From contig JAVBPM010000082.1 in the NCBI GenBank assembly GCA_031549605.1, positions 1-16,888 of the forward strand: DNA of 16,888 nucleotides, written 5' to 3'. Of the stretch, positions 1-9,329 are shown piece after piece. Within the stretch, counting starts at the first letter, position 1. Each line of letters begins with the position of its first letter. The notes beneath the pieces were generated by a model, which was given only the letters and a program-made list of their open reading frames with translations, made no database searches and was not told the origin of the DNA. This DNA comes from WRAI01 sp031549605 (GTDB lineage: Bacteria > Bacillota > Clostridia > Oscillospirales > UBA929). Both the position numbers and the translations under genes were made by a program.

Positions 1-305
1 TGGGTCTTATCAACGGCGCGGGCGACAACAAGTTTAACCCCAACGCCAACATCACGCGCCAGGACATGGCCACCATCATACTGCGGCTCATGGATTTGGA
101 CGATTACAAGTACACCTTTGACCCCAACAGCACGGCCACCAACGCTTTTACCGACTACAAAAACACCGCCGGCTACGCCAAAAAGGCCATCAACATTATG
201 GTGCAAAACGACATTATGAGCGGCCATGAAAAACTGCTGAACCCCACGAGAAGCGCCAACCGCGCCGAAGCGGCCATCATGATAACGCATATGCTCAGAC
301 TCTAG
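1..305 (+). CDS. SLH-domain surface protein, 3' end only
   Basis: The reading frame is open from the first bases (codons from base 3) to the TAG at 303-305, so the gene starts before the window and only about 100 C-terminal residues are visible. They form the end of one S-layer homology (SLH) domain, containing the typical ITRQDMA segment, and one complete SLH domain containing NRAEAAIM near the end. SLH domains bind pyruvylated secondary cell-wall polymer and hold proteins on the surface of Gram-positive cells. The segment is clearly related to the C-terminus of the next gene (shared RQDMAT, NPN and RAEAA patterns), so the two are tandem paralogues. The domain is seen; surface attachment is family knowledge. 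Nothing can be said about the missing N-terminal part. A terminator hairpin follows directly. Confidence 0.9.
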   Translation, partial: GLINGAGDNKFNPNANITRQDMATIILRLMDLDDYKYTFDPNSTATNAFTDYKNTAGYAKKAINIMVQNDIMSGHEKLLNPTRSANRAEAAIMITHMLRL

Positions 306-311
306 CAACCC

Positions 312-337
312 AAGCGGCAAGCCAGTGCTTGCCGCTT
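312..337 (+). terminator. Terminator hairpin, left copy of a duplicated pair
   Basis: An 11-base perfect stem (aagcggcaagc / gcttgccgctt) with loop cagt lies seven bases after the SLH stop codon. The T-run expected of an intrinsic terminator is missing, because the hairpin is followed at once by the CAG end of the repeat element. A near copy of the same hairpin, with the T-run, lies at 588-613 on the far side of the element. Confidence 0.7.
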
Positions 338-584
338 CAGACTGTCAAAAAAGCGCGCATCGTAAAACCAGTGTCAGAAAAGAGAGAAGCGGCGACATTA
401 CGCTGCGTTTTGATTCTCGGCTGATGATTTGCGGCGCATCGACAAAGTCGGTGCGCCGCAATGGTTTTACTTGCTGCAGAAGCGCTGTCCTAGCGTACCA
501 TCGTACGCCGCCGGACAGCGCTTCTTTGCCTGCGCACGTCTTTGTCAGTCTGTCAGCGTGTCAAAACTTGTTTTTGACACGCTG
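338..584. repeat. Terminator-associated repeat element, locus 1: one 216-base unit plus end hairpin
   Basis: The unit runs from CAG at 338 to the next equivalent CAG at 554, exactly 216 bases, followed by an end hairpin 554-584 (cagcgtgtcaaaa / ttttgacacgctg). The two ends form an imperfect 13-base terminal inverted repeat: cagactgtcaaaa against the reverse complement of the right end, 11 of 13 matching. Internal hairpins lie at 429-461 (15-base stem with one G-T pair) and 478-525 (13-base outer stem, agaagcgctgtcc / ggacagcgcttct, plus 6-base inner stem). Two tandem copies of the unit are at 9330-9795 and a truncated one is at 3659-3721. No transposase is present, so a non-autonomous mobile element is the best reading, by inference. 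Confidence 0.8.
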
Positions 585-587
585 AGA

Positions 588-613
588 CGGCAAGCCGGTG
601 CTTGCCGCTTTTT
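588..613 (+). terminator. Intrinsic terminator, right copy of the duplicated pair
   Basis: An 8-base perfect stem (cggcaagc / gcttgccg, loop cggt) is followed by CTTTTT. It repeats the hairpin at 312-337 with minor changes, but here the T-run is retained. It could end transcription of the SLH gene upstream after readthrough of the repeat element. Confidence 0.75.
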
Positions 614-614
614 C

Positions 615-643
615 TTACGTTGCCGAGACACTCATGCTATAAT
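615..643 (+). promoter_or_regulatory. Promoter of the second SLH gene (extended -10)
   Basis: A perfect TATAAT at 638-643 is preceded by TG one base upstream (TGcTATAAT), an extended -10 element. The best -35 at 17-base spacing is the weak TTACGT at 615-620. The site begins immediately after the terminator at 588-613. An AAGGAG ribosome-binding site follows at 661-666. Confidence 0.7.
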
Positions 644-675
644 AGTATTACCCTAGTTATAAGGAGATATGTCGT

Positions 676-2637
676 ATGGCCCTCACCCGTCACACAGCCC
701 GCCTGCTGGCGCTGGTTCTGCTGATGTCACTGGCCGCCTTTACGCCCGCGCACGCCGACCAGCCCCTTGCGCTGCAAAGCGCAGAGATTATCAACCGAGG
801 CGCCGGTCTGCTGCTGACCTTCAACCGCGACATCGACGCCAGCGACCTGCGGCTTGAGCGCATGGACGTGCTCGAGGTGTATAGCGGCGGTTATCAATTC
901 GAGCACGACAGCTGCTACGCCGACCCCGGTCCGACCGCCAATCAAGTGACACTCTATTTCAAAAAGCTGTTGACTGCCGGCACCACTGTGACAGTCAGGC
1001 TTAACAACGGCGCGGTGAAAAGCAGTGACGGCGCGCCGATTGCCGCCTGCCAGCTCGCGGTTGCTAACACCCTTGCGGCCAGCGATCCCATCACCATGAC
1101 CTCGTCGACAATCGACGCCGGCGGCACCACAATCACGCTGGTCTTTGACACGGCGCTCGACGCCGCCACGCTCGACACCACAGGCGGTCAATTTTCCGGC
1201 TTTTGCCTGAGCCGTACGCCGGGCTATGAAGGCGCCTTTATCGTTGTGTCCTCAGCGCAGCTGACCGCCGCCAACACGGTAGAGCTGACGCTCAAGTACC
1301 CTGTGCCCGCCGGTGCCGAGGTCACTGTGCTCTACAACGACTATGTGCACACCGCGCTGCCGTCCCGCGTCGGCGACCTGTACGGTCTCGACGGCAAGCA
1401 CTACCCCGGCATTGTCTACCACGGCGGAATCGAGTCGCACAGCTTTCACATTAGCCCCGCCAACAACGCCTCGGCCGTCACCGCGCCGCTGGTCAACGGC
1501 CAGCCCATCGCCGGCTTCGCGGTGCAGGACGGCGTGCTGTCGCTGACGCCGACCGACACCGAATGGACGGCTATCATGACAGCCGCGCCCGATTTTGTCC
1601 GCGCCAGTAGAGAGTTACCGGCGTTTGACAAGGCGCTCTACTTCAACCGCTACATCGGCTGCGACGGCGGCGTCACGCTGAATTTGACGACCGCGCAGCT
1701 CAACGACATCACCGACGTGCCGCTCTGCGGCTACGCCGTCAACGTCACGCTGACAGCCGCGCTGACCCAATCACCCGCGCTGGCGGCGGTGGGCAGCGAC
1801 CGCGTGGCGCTGACCTTTGACTACACGCACCTGCAACACGCTGCGCCCGACCTCGGCAGTCGGCTATCGCTGTCCCATAACGGCAGCGCGCTGGCGGTTG
1901 AAAACGGCCAAACGCTGGCCACTGTCACCATACCCTATGTATACGCGTATCGCGTGCAATTCCCGCTGGCCGTCTGCTACAGCGACAGCAAGCAGGCACC
2001 GATCGTCCGCACGTCGGGCGGCGAAACGCTGCATGCCGCCGTCAACCGACTGGGCGAGTACGGCATCACCAGCCTCACGACAACGGCCTTTACCGACCTC
2101 GATGCACGGGTTTTTCTATCAGAGATTGAATGGCTGCAACCGCGCGGCATTGTATACGGCACCGGCAACGGCACGTTTGAGCCCGACCGCGCCGTGACGC
2201 GCGCCGAGTTGATTACCATGCTGATGCGCGCCGTGCAGCGGCCGGTCGACACATCAGCCACACAACAGTTTTCCGACGTGGCGCCCGGCAGCTACTACGC
2301 CGCAGCCATGCTCAAGGCGCGCGAGCTGGGCATTGTCGGCGGCACCGGCAACAACAAAGTCAACCCCAACGCGCCGGTCACGCGGCAGGACATGGCCACC
2401 ATGGTGCTGCGGCTGATGCAAGCCGAACGCTACGCGTATGCAGGCTACAACATCGATCGCCGTGTTAGCGACTACACCGACGGCGGCAGCATCGCGCCCT
2501 ATGCGAGCGAGGCGGTAAAGACGCTGCTGCAATGCGGCATTTGGGTCGGCCACGACAACCAACTGACGCCCAACAACACAACCACACGCGCCGAAGCGGC
2601 GGCGACCCTCGCCCGCGCACTGCGCATCGGCCTGTAA
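676..2637 (+). CDS. Secreted protein with three C-terminal SLH domains
   Basis: A 653-residue predicted surface protein. The ATG at 676 is chosen because AAGGAG lies nine bases upstream and a signal peptide follows: basic start, hydrophobic stretch at about residues 9-25, likely cleavage after AHA. Residues about 30-225 resemble repeated beta-sandwich domains of the SwmB/Ig-like kind (a TTITLVFDTALDAATLD-type strand pattern near 145). The middle part, about 230-465, is not recognised. Three SLH domains follow at about 471-524, 531-585 and 599-652, with the usual pattern of aromatic/Asp starts, G(T/N)G turns and TRAE/TRQD motifs. SLH triplets bind secondary cell-wall polymers, so the protein is probably part of the S-layer or anchored to it. 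It has its own promoter and a paralogue upstream. Its specific role is unknown. Confidence 0.9.
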   Translation: MALTRHTARLLALVLLMSLAAFTPAHADQPLALQSAEIINRGAGLLLTFNRDIDASDLRLERMDVLEVYSGGYQFEHDSCYADPGPTANQVTLYFKKLLTAGTTVTVRLNNGAVKSSDGAPIAACQLAVANTLAASDPITMTSSTIDAGGTTITLVFDTALDAATLDTTGGQFSGFCLSRTPGYEGAFIVVSSAQLTAANTVELTLKYPVPAGAEVTVLYNDYVHTALPSRVGDLYGLDGKHYPGIVYHGGIESHSFHISPANNASAVTAPLVNGQPIAGFAVQDGVLSLTPTDTEWTAIMTAAPDFVRASRELPAFDKALYFNRYIGCDGGVTLNLTTAQLNDITDVPLCGYAVNVTLTAALTQSPALAAVGSDRVALTFDYTHLQHAAPDLGSRLSLSHNGSALAVENGQTLATVTIPYVYAYRVQFPLAVCYSDSKQAPIVRTSGGETLHAAVNRLGEYGITSLTTTAFTDLDARVFLSEIEWLQPRGIVYGTGNGTFEPDRAVTRAELITMLMRAVQRPVDTSATQQFSDVAPGSYYAAAMLKARELGIVGGTGNNKVNPNAPVTRQDMATMVLRLMQAERYAYAGYNIDRRVSDYTDGGSIAPYASEAVKTLLQCGIWVGHDNQLTPNNTTTRAEAAATLARALRIGL

Positions 2638-2655
2638 CACAACGGCAAAGCAAAG

Positions 2656-2675
2656 CCCCGCCCAACGGCGGGGTT
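2656..2675 (+). terminator. Terminator of the SLH gene
   Basis: A 7-base GC stem (ccccgcc / ggcgggg, loop caac), extendable by G-T and A-T pairs, starts 18 bases after the stop codon. The T-tract is short (ttgt), so the efficiency is uncertain. Confidence 0.6.
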
Positions 2676-2682
2676 GTCGCAA

Positions 2683-2716
2683 AGAAGGTTTGAGACAGTT
2701 AAATCTCAAGCCTTCT
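2683..2716. terminator. Bidirectional hairpin between converging genes
   Basis: A 13-base stem (agaaggtttgaga / tctcaagccttct) with a single G-T pair and an 8-base loop lies between the converging SLH and lipoprotein genes. A second, weaker stem (atggag / ctccat) at 2791-2809 stands closer to the lipoprotein stop. Either may terminate minus-strand transcription; neither has a strong T-run. Nothing else is recognised in 2638-2822. Confidence 0.45.
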
Positions 2717-2822
2717 CTTCGTATATGCTGCTTTACTGTACGTTGCATTCTATACATGTTTCGATCACAAACAGTGTGTTATGTAAGCAAATGGAGCCAT
2801 TAACTCCATCATCTTATGTACC

Positions 2823-3539
2823 CTAAGGCTTATTCTGTCGCCCTATTGTTATTCGGTTCCAGTATGGCGGTTGTTTTTTGTCTATTTCAAACGTGATAGA
2901 ATTATCATCACCAAATGTGTAGAAGAGCTTTGTTTTTGTGGAGCTGGTGTCATCCCTTTCGGACGGCTCGCCATAGGCAGCGATTATTTCGTCGATGGTG
3001 GAGCCGATATGCAACCCACCCGGAAGCACGAACGATGTGCTGACTGCGCCCCTGGTGTCATAGGCGAAAGAAAATGCAAACACATAGCACTCTGACAAAG
3101 GAAGCTCCTTGTCACTAAAATTGATAAAATTTGCGCCAGATAAGGTTGCGTCGCCTTTTTCGAGTCGGGCATTTCCCGTCATAATGAAGCCTGGTTTCAG
3201 CGTTTCGCCCTCAATATTTTTGCATGTCCAGCCAAGAGCGGCGAAATCGGAATACAAAGCAGGCAGCGTGAGGATATTGCCGTCCAACGAAATCTGGAAA
3301 CTATCGGGTTCGGAACTCAGACCCTCGGGAATAATGGGCTCTGCATAGGGGTATTCATCTCCGGGATCATCTGGAGAAGCTGTAGGGGCTTCCGTTTCGC
3401 TCTGTGTTGCTGACGGCGTAGTCGTGCTACTGTCACCATTGATCGTTGCCGTGGGTTCGTTCTCGTTTTTGCCGCCACAAGCGGCAAGCAATAGCACAAG
3501 AACAAGCGCAAGGGTCAGTGCTGATACTCTTTTCATCAT
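2823..3539 (-). CDS. Hypothetical lipoprotein
   Basis: A 238-residue exported lipoprotein of unknown function. The N-terminus has Lys/Arg, a hydrophobic core and the lipobox LAAC with Cys21 as the lipidated residue, so it should be tethered to the outer face of the membrane. Residues about 22-70 are a Thr/Ser/Pro/Glu-rich linker. The C-terminal half contains HIGSTIDEIIAAYGEP, resembling the IGxTxxEVxxxYGxP segment of several Gram-positive lipoproteins and BLIP/OmlA-like folds; this similarity is suggestive only. The first of two adjacent Met codons is used because GAAAGGAA lies eight bases upstream. A TTGCCT-17-TATAAT promoter sits just upstream, divergent from the clp gene. Its base composition is more AT-rich than most neighbours. 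Confidence 0.85.
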   Translation of the reverse strand: MMKRVSALTLALVLVLLLAACGGKNENEPTATINGDSSTTTPSATQSETEAPTASPDDPGDEYPYAEPIIPEGLSSEPDSFQISLDGNILTLPALYSDFAALGWTCKNIEGETLKPGFIMTGNARLEKGDATLSGANFINFSDKELPLSECYVFAFSFAYDTRGAVSTSFVLPGGLHIGSTIDEIIAAYGEPSERDDTSSTKTKLFYTFGDDNSITFEIDKKQPPYWNRITIGRQNKP

Positions 3540-3570
3540 TTAAGTGTTTCCTTTCTGCGATTATGCATTG

Positions 3571-3599
3571 ATTATATCATAAAGAACACCGAAAGGCAA
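3571..3599 (-). promoter_or_regulatory. Promoter of the lipoprotein gene
   Basis: On the minus strand, TTGCCT (3599-3594) is followed after exactly 17 bases by a perfect TATAAT (3576-3571). It lies about 30 bases upstream of the lipoprotein start codon. Confidence 0.8.
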
Positions 3600-3658
3600 G
3601 GCGAAGGCAGGTCTGTTGCCTTTCAATTGGTTGCGCTATTTGCAGGGGTTTTCCTGCG

Positions 3659-3721
3659 CCATCGTACGCCGACGGACAGCGTTTCTTGGCCAGCGCACTT
3701 CTTTACCCGTCTGTCAGCGCG
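3659..3721. repeat. Truncated copy of the 216-base repeat
   Basis: This stretch matches the second half of the repeat unit: catcgtacgccgacggacag and the following gcgtttctt are identical to the copies at 9490-9520, and gtctgtcagcg ends it. The first half, including the left arm of the large hairpin, is gone. The flank that follows (cgccctacggcgggg then TTTTT) looks like a terminator that has lost part of its left arm. The copy lies between two divergent promoters, where a terminator would not normally stand. Confidence 0.75.
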
Positions 3722-3741
3722 CCCTACGGCGGGGTTTTTAC

Positions 3742-3770
3742 TTGCAGCCGGTCGCGCGGCGTGGTATACT
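3742..3770 (+). promoter_or_regulatory. Promoter of the clp gene
   Basis: TTGCAG at 3742-3747 and TATACT at 3765-3770 are separated by exactly 17 bases, about 40 bases upstream of the start codon. No CtsR-type tandem heptads or CIRCE inverted repeat were seen, so stress control is not evident from the sequence. Confidence 0.8.
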
Positions 3771-3809
3771 AAACGGCGCACCCCATCACAAACAATAAGG
3801 AGAGCCGCC

Positions 3810-6173
<2,364 letters not shown>

Positions 6174-6181
6174 ACTGCACT

Positions 6182-7264
6182 GTGAGAGCCTCAGTTAGTG
6201 CAACACTTTCACTGGCTGTGTTCGCGTCTATTTTCTTGCTGAACATGATCGGTTACCTCGGCATGCGTTATGCCCATCTTTATAAGAGTCTGCCTCGGCC
6301 TCTTGTCGTGGACCATGCAACGCGTTCCGAATTCTGTCAGACAGTTGTTCGAACACTCCGCCTTCTTTTCTCCCTCGTCGTGACAGGCTTGTTCCTTCGC
6401 TTTGTTTCCCCATATCTCGCCAACCTCCCGATGCTGCTTGTACTGTCGATCCCCAGCCTAGGCGCCTTAGTCTTACTCCTAAAAAAATATGTGTTTGGCA
6501 TGGGCCGCATTGATTTGTCTGAAACAGGCAGTCTCAATCTGATGTTGGCCGGCGCCGGTGTGTTAGGGTTTCTAATGGTTGTTTGCGCCACCCTCCTCGC
6601 GCCGTCATGGCAGCGCTTTGTGCAGGGTCTTCTGCCCTTTTGGGCCGACGCGCTCACCATCGTTCTCGGTGTGGCGTATTACTATCTCGCCCTGCTCTTC
6701 TCGGGGCTTTTTCTGCTGATTTGGCTTCATGCCTATCAAGCGCGGCAAAGCAACCGCAAGCCAAAGCCGCGCCGACACATCATGCAAACTATCGGCCAAA
6801 CGCTGATGCAGCTTCAGCTTTCCCTTTTAATCACGACGTGGCCGGCGCAGACTTACTGGCGACAATCCTGCCGCAGCATAACGTCAAAAACCGTAAAAAT
6901 CTTATTACTGCTACTCTGGCCGCTGCCTTTGACAATCGATTTGCTGCTGTTCGCTACTTGTCTGCCGCTTGCCATACTTATTGAGCTCTTCCGTCTGTTT
7001 TCGCAGGGCTTCTCCGCAGTGGCGCGCAGCATCGCGCGCTTTGTGCAAGAGCTTGGCCGATCGGCTTCCCTCTACATTTACCGCTGGGCGCGGTGGTCTT
7101 TAATCATGGCGCTGGCTTGGGTGTATGTGCAAGTGGAATACAGCGGCATCGTTTCGCCCACTGGCAAGACCGTATATGCTACGCTGGCTGGCGGTTTGGC
7201 GCTGTCAGTGATACTGCCATCCCTGATGAACGCCACCAAAACCCGTCGCGTGCTGTGGAACTAG
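6182..7264 (+). CDS. Polytopic membrane protein of unknown function
   Basis: About 360 residues, with roughly seven or eight hydrophobic segments (around residues 8-28, 60-80, 84-102, 118-140, 155-182, 242-268, 310-325, 335-350) separated by short Arg/Lys-rich loops, so an integral membrane protein. No catalytic or transport motif is recognised. The start is uncertain. The frame is open from inside clp (6104), but GTG at 6182, nine bases after the clp stop, is the first start outside it; no good ribosome-binding site is visible there, so coupling to clp translation is possible. A later ATG (6245) is an alternative. Codon choice is visibly less GC-rich at third positions than in clp or mutY, which may mean weaker selection or different ancestry. 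It lies between clp and mutY on the same strand with no terminator seen. Confidence 0.75.
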   Translation: MRASVSATLSLAVFASIFLLNMIGYLGMRYAHLYKSLPRPLVVDHATRSEFCQTVVRTLRLLFSLVVTGLFLRFVSPYLANLPMLLVLSIPSLGALVLLLKKYVFGMGRIDLSETGSLNLMLAGAGVLGFLMVVCATLLAPSWQRFVQGLLPFWADALTIVLGVAYYYLALLFSGLFLLIWLHAYQARQSNRKPKPRRHIMQTIGQTLMQLQLSLLITTWPAQTYWRQSCRSITSKTVKILLLLLWPLPLTIDLLLFATCLPLAILIELFRLFSQGFSAVARSIARFVQELGRSASLYIYRWARWSLIMALAWVYVQVEYSGIVSPTGKTVYATLAGGLALSVILPSLMNATKTRRVLWN

Positions 7265-7323
7265 CGCCGGACACGAACGCCCATGCCACACACATCGGCA
7301 ATCATTTCCAAGGAGAAACAACC

Positions 7324-8310
7324 ATGCCCACATCACAACAACTGGCCGACTGGTACGCCACCCACGCCCGCCCGCTGCCCTTTCGCGCCACGCGCGACCC
7401 CTACGCCATCTGGGTCAGCGAAATCATGGCGCAGCAGACGCGCATCGCGGCGCTACTCCCCTACTACACGCGCTTTATGGCGGCGTTTCCCACCGTGGCG
7501 GCGCTGGCCGCCGCGCCACTCGACGACGTGCTGACGCACTGGGCGGGGCTGGGCTATTACAGCCGCGCGCGCAGCCTGCACCGCGCGGCGGTGCAAATGG
7601 CGCAAAGCGGCGTGCCGCAGGACGTTGACGGCTGGCGCGCACTGCCCGGCGTCGGCGACTACACCGCCGCGGCGGTGTGCAGCATCGCCTACGAGCAGCC
7701 GGTGGCCGCCGTCGACGGCAACGTGCTGCGCGTGTTTGCCCGCGTCTGCGACTACCGCGCCGACGTGCTGGCGCCCGAGGGCAAAAAGCAAGCAACGGCG
7801 TGGGCCACCGCACTCTATCAAGGAATACACGCGCCCCAACCGTCGGTGCTGACGCAGGCACTGATGGAGCTGGGCGCGCTGGTCTGCCTGCCCAAAACGC
7901 CCGACTGCGCCGCCTGCCCGCTGGCAAACCTGTGCGAGAGCAAGGCCGCCGGCACAGCCGCCGAGCTGCCCATCCGCAGCGTCAAGACAAGCAAAAAAGC
8001 CGAGCAGCGCCCCGTGTACGTGGTCATCGACGACAGCGGCGCACTGCTGATGCGCAAACGCACCGAACGCCTGCTGCACGGCCTGTGGGAGCTGCCCGAC
8101 GCGCTGCCCGAGGGGCTGACAGCAGTCGAAACCAAGCCACTGGGACAGGCCAAGCACGTCTTTACCCACAAGGTCTGGCAAATGCACGCCACGCAGGTGC
8201 GGGTGCAAGGCCACCAGCCGCCGGTGGACGGCTGGTGCTGGGTGCAAGATGTTAGCGCCGTGGCCGTGCCCGAGGCGTTTCGCAAGTTTCTGGTCGGCAC
8301 TGCGCCATAA
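7324..8310 (+). CDS. mutY: A/G-specific adenine DNA glycosylase MutY
   Basis: A 328-residue base-excision repair glycosylase that removes adenine mispaired with 8-oxoguanine. The ATG at 7324 has AAGGAG at 7310-7315; the longer open frame upstream runs through the previous gene and is rejected. Visible hallmarks: the SEIMAQQT segment with catalytic Glu33, the helix-hairpin-helix LPGVGDYTA from 107, catalytic Asp131 in VDGNVLRV, and the 4Fe-4S cluster cysteines C188, C195, C198 and C204 (C-x6-C-x2-C-x5-C). The C-terminal part, from about residue 235, is a MutT-like domain that recognises 8-oxoG, including an FTHKVW segment corresponding to the Phe-Ser-His region of the family. The length is normal. 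It probably shares a transcript with the upstream membrane protein, with a 59-base gap. Confidence 0.96.
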   Translation: MPTSQQLADWYATHARPLPFRATRDPYAIWVSEIMAQQTRIAALLPYYTRFMAAFPTVAALAAAPLDDVLTHWAGLGYYSRARSLHRAAVQMAQSGVPQDVDGWRALPGVGDYTAAAVCSIAYEQPVAAVDGNVLRVFARVCDYRADVLAPEGKKQATAWATALYQGIHAPQPSVLTQALMELGALVCLPKTPDCAACPLANLCESKAAGTAAELPIRSVKTSKKAEQRPVYVVIDDSGALLMRKRTERLLHGLWELPDALPEGLTAVETKPLGQAKHVFTHKVWQMHATQVRVQGHQPPVDGWCWVQDVSAVAVPEAFRKFLVGTAP

Positions 8311-8319
8311 GCCCACACC

Positions 8320-8348
8320 TTGACTTCCCGCCGCTATCCATTTATAAT
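8320..8348 (+). promoter_or_regulatory. Promoter of the deacetylase gene
   Basis: TTGACT at 8320-8325 and a perfect TATAAT at 8343-8348 with a 17-base spacer, starting ten bases after the mutY stop. AAGGGG at 8365-8370 is the ribosome-binding site. Confidence 0.85.
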
Positions 8349-8378
8349 CAATGCAATCAACAAAAAGGGGCGATTGCC

Positions 8379-9287
8379 ATGAAGACAGCCGCGCGCGTAG
8401 CCTTGGTGGGGTTGCTTGTGCTGACGGCCGCGGTGGCAGCCGCGACCATCTTCCAGCCGTGGCGGCTGGCGGCTTCGACCCATGCGCCGGCGCCGACTTG
8501 GGTGGCCGAGACGCCCTTCACCTCGCCCACGCCCAGCCCGACGCCGGCACCCACGCCCAGCCCGACGCCGGCGCCCACACCCACGCCCGAGCCGACCCCG
8601 TTGACGCCGCAGGCGGCGCTGGACGCGGCGGCCGGCCGAGCCATTCCCATTTTGATGTACCACGCCGTGGCCGACACGCCGCTGACGTCGCTGACCGAAC
8701 TGTTTGTCAAGCCGAGCACGCTGGCCAAGCAGCTGCAATACCTCAACGACAACGGCTACCAGACGCTGACGTTTGAGGACTTGATCGACATCGACCGGTA
8801 CGACAAGCCGATACTGCTGACCTTCGACGACGGCTACCGCGACAATTACACCGAGCTGCTGCCGCTGCTCGAGCAGTACAACGCCAAGGCGACCGTCTTT
8901 GTCATCCCGTCCAATTTCCGACACAAAAACTTCTGCACCGAGGCGCAGATACGCGAGATGGCCGATTCGGGCCACATTTCCATCCAAAGCCACACCAAAA
9001 CCCACCGCGGACTAGCCAACGTGACGGGCGAGAAAACGCTGGCGTCCGAGCTGGGCGAGTCGAAAACAATCATCGAGGCGCTGACCAATCGGCCGGTGGT
9101 GGTGCTCGCCTACCCCAACGGCGAGTCGAACCAAACGGTGCAGCAAACCGCCGCGCAATACTACGACTACGCGCTCAACAAGGACGGCGGCCTGTACATC
9201 GCCGGGCAGGACCGCTACACCATGAACCGCATCCGCATCAACCGCAGCACGTCGCTCGAGCAGTTCGCCGCGCTCATCGCCGGCTAA
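8379..9287 (+). CDS. Membrane-anchored polysaccharide deacetylase (NodB/CE4 type)
   Basis: A 302-residue extracytoplasmic enzyme likely to remove N-acetyl groups from a cell-wall or capsular glycan. A hydrophobic N-terminal segment (about 7-25) is an uncleaved anchor or signal. It is followed by a Pro/Thr linker (about 47-72) whose DNA contains two consecutive 24-base repeats. The NodB domain shows motif 1 TFDDGY (148-153, Asp150 and Asp151), motif 2 HTKTH (205-209, metal ligands His205 and His209) and motif 3 YPNG (245-248), in the position of the usual RxPYG/YPYG. These motifs match metal-dependent CE4 esterases. The family includes peptidoglycan and polymeric N-acetylglucosamine deacetylases; the substrate cannot be read from the sequence. 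It has its own promoter and a terminator directly after it. Confidence 0.93.
   Translation: MKTAARVALVGLLVLTAAVAAATIFQPWRLAASTHAPAPTWVAETPFTSPTPSPTPAPTPSPTPAPTPTPEPTPLTPQAALDAAAGRAIPILMYHAVADTPLTSLTELFVKPSTLAKQLQYLNDNGYQTLTFEDLIDIDRYDKPILLTFDDGYRDNYTELLPLLEQYNAKATVFVIPSNFRHKNFCTEAQIREMADSGHISIQSHTKTHRGLANVTGEKTLASELGESKTIIEALTNRPVVVLAYPNGESNQTVQQTAAQYYDYALNKDGGLYIAGQDRYTMNRIRINRSTSLEQFAALIAG
8526..8573 (+). repeat. Two in-frame 24-base repeats encoding the Pro/Thr linker
   Basis: Bases 8526-8549 and 8550-8573 are identical except for the last base. Each encodes the eight residues PTPSPTPA in frame. More irregular PT codons follow. Such a tract can change length by slippage, altering the linker between anchor and catalytic domain. 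Confidence 0.8.
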
Positions 9288-9297
9288 ACGCACATAC

Positions 9298-9327
9298 AAA
9301 CAAGCTCCACGCCTAAGCGTGGAGCTT
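9298..9327. terminator. Terminator hairpin after the deacetylase, left copy of a duplicated pair
   Basis: An 11-base perfect stem (aagctccacgc / gcgtggagctt, loop ctaa) lies 14 bases after the stop codon. The 30-base segment 9298-9327 is repeated exactly at 9796-9825 on the other side of the repeat element. Only a short T-run (ttt) follows before the CAG end of the element at 9330. Confidence 0.8.
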
Positions 9328-9329
9328 TA

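Noticed and set aside
325..585. Open frame through the 216-base repeat (also 9401-9796 through two units)
   Set aside because: It stays open because the unit length is divisible by three. No ribosome-binding site or start is conserved, and base changes keep hairpin pairing while altering residues.
3627..3809. N-terminal extension of the clp reading frame
   Set aside because: It covers the truncated repeat and the -35/-10 promoter; the Shine-Dalgarno and the zinc finger start point to 3810.
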